Shown in pieces: positions 6,312 to 7,003 of a stretch of 7,003 bases of DNA (the stretch's first letter is position 1; every line of letters begins with the position of its first letter). Position numbers and translations under genes: made by a program. Source of the DNA: Actinomycetes bacterium (GTDB taxonomy: Bacteria; Actinomycetota; Actinomycetes; Actinomycetales; Microbacteriaceae). The notes beneath the pieces are model-generated. The model made no database searches and had not been told where the DNA came from. It was given only the letters and a program-made list of their open reading frames with translations. The DNA lies in contig JAEYUT010000235.1 of the NCBI GenBank assembly GCA_023432305.1, positions 1 through 7,003 of the forward strand, in the 5' to 3' direction.

Positions 6312-6323
6312 CCTGTGCGGTGC

Positions 6324-6329
6324 CAGAAT
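6324..6329 (+). promoter_or_regulatory. Putative -10 element of the YflT-type stress-protein gene (CAGAAT)
   Basis: CAGAAT keeps the A at position 2 and T at position 6 of a -10 hexamer and ends 6 nt before the GTG at 6336, the same spacing as the other putative promoters in this window. The preceding region is shared with the divergent operon promoter. No -35 of the housekeeping type is visible. Confidence 0.35.
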
Positions 6330-6335
6330 GGCGGG

Positions 6336-6830
6336 GTGTCCAACTCTTCTCGCTCCCCGCGCCGCAACGTCCCGATGAGTGTGCCGCACGGCGACGTGCT
6401 GGGCACCTATGACACCTACCAGGAGGCGCAGGCGGTGGTCGACCGTCTCGCGAAGGCCGATTTCCCGGTCGCGAAGCTCGCGATCGTCGGCAACAACCTC
6501 ACGAGCGTGGAGATCGTCACGAAGAAGCGCTCCTGGAACAGTGCGGCGCTCTCGGGTGCGCTCTCGGGTGCATGGCTCGGCATCTTCGTGGGGCTGTTCA
6601 TGAGCCTGCTCGCGCCCGCGTTCACCTGGCAGCTCTTCGCCGCAGCCGTCTTCATCGGCGCGGCCACGGGACTCTTCGTGCAGCTGGCCAGCTACGCGAT
6701 CTCGCGCCGCATCCGCGACTTCGAGTCGACCAGCCATGTGCTCGCCGAGAACTACCAGATCGTGCTCGAGCCCGGCCATCTCGTGCGCGCGCAGCAGCTG
6801 CTCGCCTCCCCGCCGCCCGCCGCGAACTGA
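6336..6830 (+). CDS. YflT/general stress protein 17M-type small membrane protein
   Basis: This is a 164-residue protein. The soluble N-terminal part (about 18-62) has GDVLGTYDTYQEAQAVVDRLAKADFPV followed by LAIVGNNLTSVEIVT, the pattern of the heat-induced stress protein YflT (GSP17M) domain. Two hydrophobic segments follow (about 70-94 and 97-120). The first contains a glycine-spaced ALSGALSGAWLG (71-82), encoded by a perfect 12-bp tandem duplication. A C-terminal soluble part (121-164) includes RRIRDFESTSHVLAENYQIVLEP and an Ala/Pro-rich end. The start chosen is GTG at 6336, with a -10-like hexamer 6 nt upstream; an internal ATG at 6375 would remove only unconserved residues and is possible. 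Its function in actinobacteria is unknown beyond the stress association. It is divergent from the MgtE_N/CBS operon with only 36 bp between starts. Confidence 0.85.
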   Translation: MSNSSRSPRRNVPMSVPHGDVLGTYDTYQEAQAVVDRLAKADFPVAKLAIVGNNLTSVEIVTKKRSWNSAALSGALSGAWLGIFVGLFMSLLAPAFTWQLFAAAVFIGAATGLFVQLASYAISRRIRDFESTSHVLAENYQIVLEPGHLVRAQQLLASPPPAAN

Positions 6831-6843
6831 CGCTGTCCCGTCC

Positions 6844-6866
6844 GCGCGACCGGCACCCTGTCGCGC
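6844..6866. terminator. GC-rich hairpin between convergent genes, possible bidirectional terminator
   Basis: GCGCGAC at 6844-6850 pairs with GTCGCGC at 6860-6866, a 7-bp stem with a 9-nt loop, 14 nt after the stress-protein stop codon and 14 nt beyond the stop codon of the convergent right-edge gene. No T-tract follows on either strand, so it is not a canonical intrinsic terminator, but such I-shaped hairpins are common at actinobacterial gene ends. An overlapping alternative stem (6863-6869 with 6886-6892) reaches into the last codons of the convergent gene. Confidence 0.35.
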
Positions 6867-6879
6867 TCGAGTGGCGCAG

Positions 6880-7003
6880 CTAGCGCGAGCGCACCACCTC
6901 GACCACGAGCGACGACGCCGAGCGCTGACCTGCGGCATCCACGGCGACGGCGCGATACTCGATGCGCGTGCCGTGATCGAGGTCGCGCGTGTCGTGCACG
7001 ACG
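6880..7003 (-). CDS. C-terminal end of a protein with a fibronectin-III/Ig-like module (partial, runs off right edge)
   Basis: On the minus strand, a frame enters from the right edge and stops at TAG (6882-6880), giving 40 residues that begin VVHDTRDLDHGTRIEYRAVA and continue VDAAGQRSASSLVVEVV. The pattern HDT-x-L-x-x-GT-x-IEYRAVAVDAAG is that of the last beta strands of a fibronectin type III-like domain, as found at the C-terminus of secreted actinobacterial glycoside hydrolases (alpha-amylase/pullulanase type) and phosphoesterases. The catalytic part, signal peptide and start lie outside the window, so the enzyme cannot be named. It converges on the stress-protein gene with 49 bp between stop codons. 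Confidence 0.6.
   Translation of the reverse strand, partial: VVHDTRDLDHGTRIEYRAVAVDAAGQRSASSLVVEVVRSR

Noticed and set aside
4818..6830. Plus-strand open frame of 670 codons reaching into the stress-protein gene
   Set aside because: Only the last 164 codons (from 6336) look like a real protein. The earlier part is antisense to the DUF1003 and MgtE_N/CBS genes, rich in Arg/His/Asp/Gly with no recognisable domain, and is a by-product of high G+C with few stop codons.

Overview
The window is about 70% G+C, with GC-rich third codon positions, gene ends that overlap by a few bases, and start sites that mostly lack a Shine-Dalgarno sequence but sit 6-7 nt behind a TANNNT-like hexamer. Together with the protein families, this points to the chromosome of a high-GC actinobacterium, most likely a member of the Microbacteriaceae (family-level inference). 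No RNA gene, transposase, phage gene or CRISPR array was seen. There is no gene-free stretch longer than about 90 bp.

Left part (1-3435): a divergent locus. On the minus strand is the N-terminal part of an aldehyde dehydrogenase resembling actinobacterial succinate-semialdehyde dehydrogenases; it runs off the left edge. After a 91-bp intergenic region with a nearly perfect 18-bp palindrome, a two-gene plus-strand operon begins: a GPH/MelB-type (MFS_2) transporter, then, overlapping by ATGA, a PLP enzyme whose active-site sequence is strikingly like sphingosine-1-phosphate lyase. Transporter, C-C-cleaving PLP lyase and aldehyde dehydrogenase form a plausible uptake, cleavage and aldehyde-oxidation route, but the substrate is unknown.

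Middle and right part (3432-6830): a tightly packed minus-strand operon, transcribed in the order PRC/MgtE_N/CBS protein, DUF1003 membrane protein, Mrp/ApbC-type ATPase. It is divergent from a YflT-type general stress membrane protein on the plus strand. Only 36 bp separate the two divergent starts, so their promoters must overlap. As I remember it, a similar set lies around mrp in Mycobacterium tuberculosis (Rv1229c to Rv1234), so this looks like a conserved actinobacterial neighbourhood, probably linked to metal or envelope stress. The S1P-lyase-like gene and mrp converge and share the four bases CTAG as overlapping stop codons.

Right edge (6880-7003): after a short convergent gap with a GC-rich hairpin comes the C-terminal end of a minus-strand protein whose last 40 residues look like a fibronectin-III/Ig-like module, probably from an extracellular enzyme.
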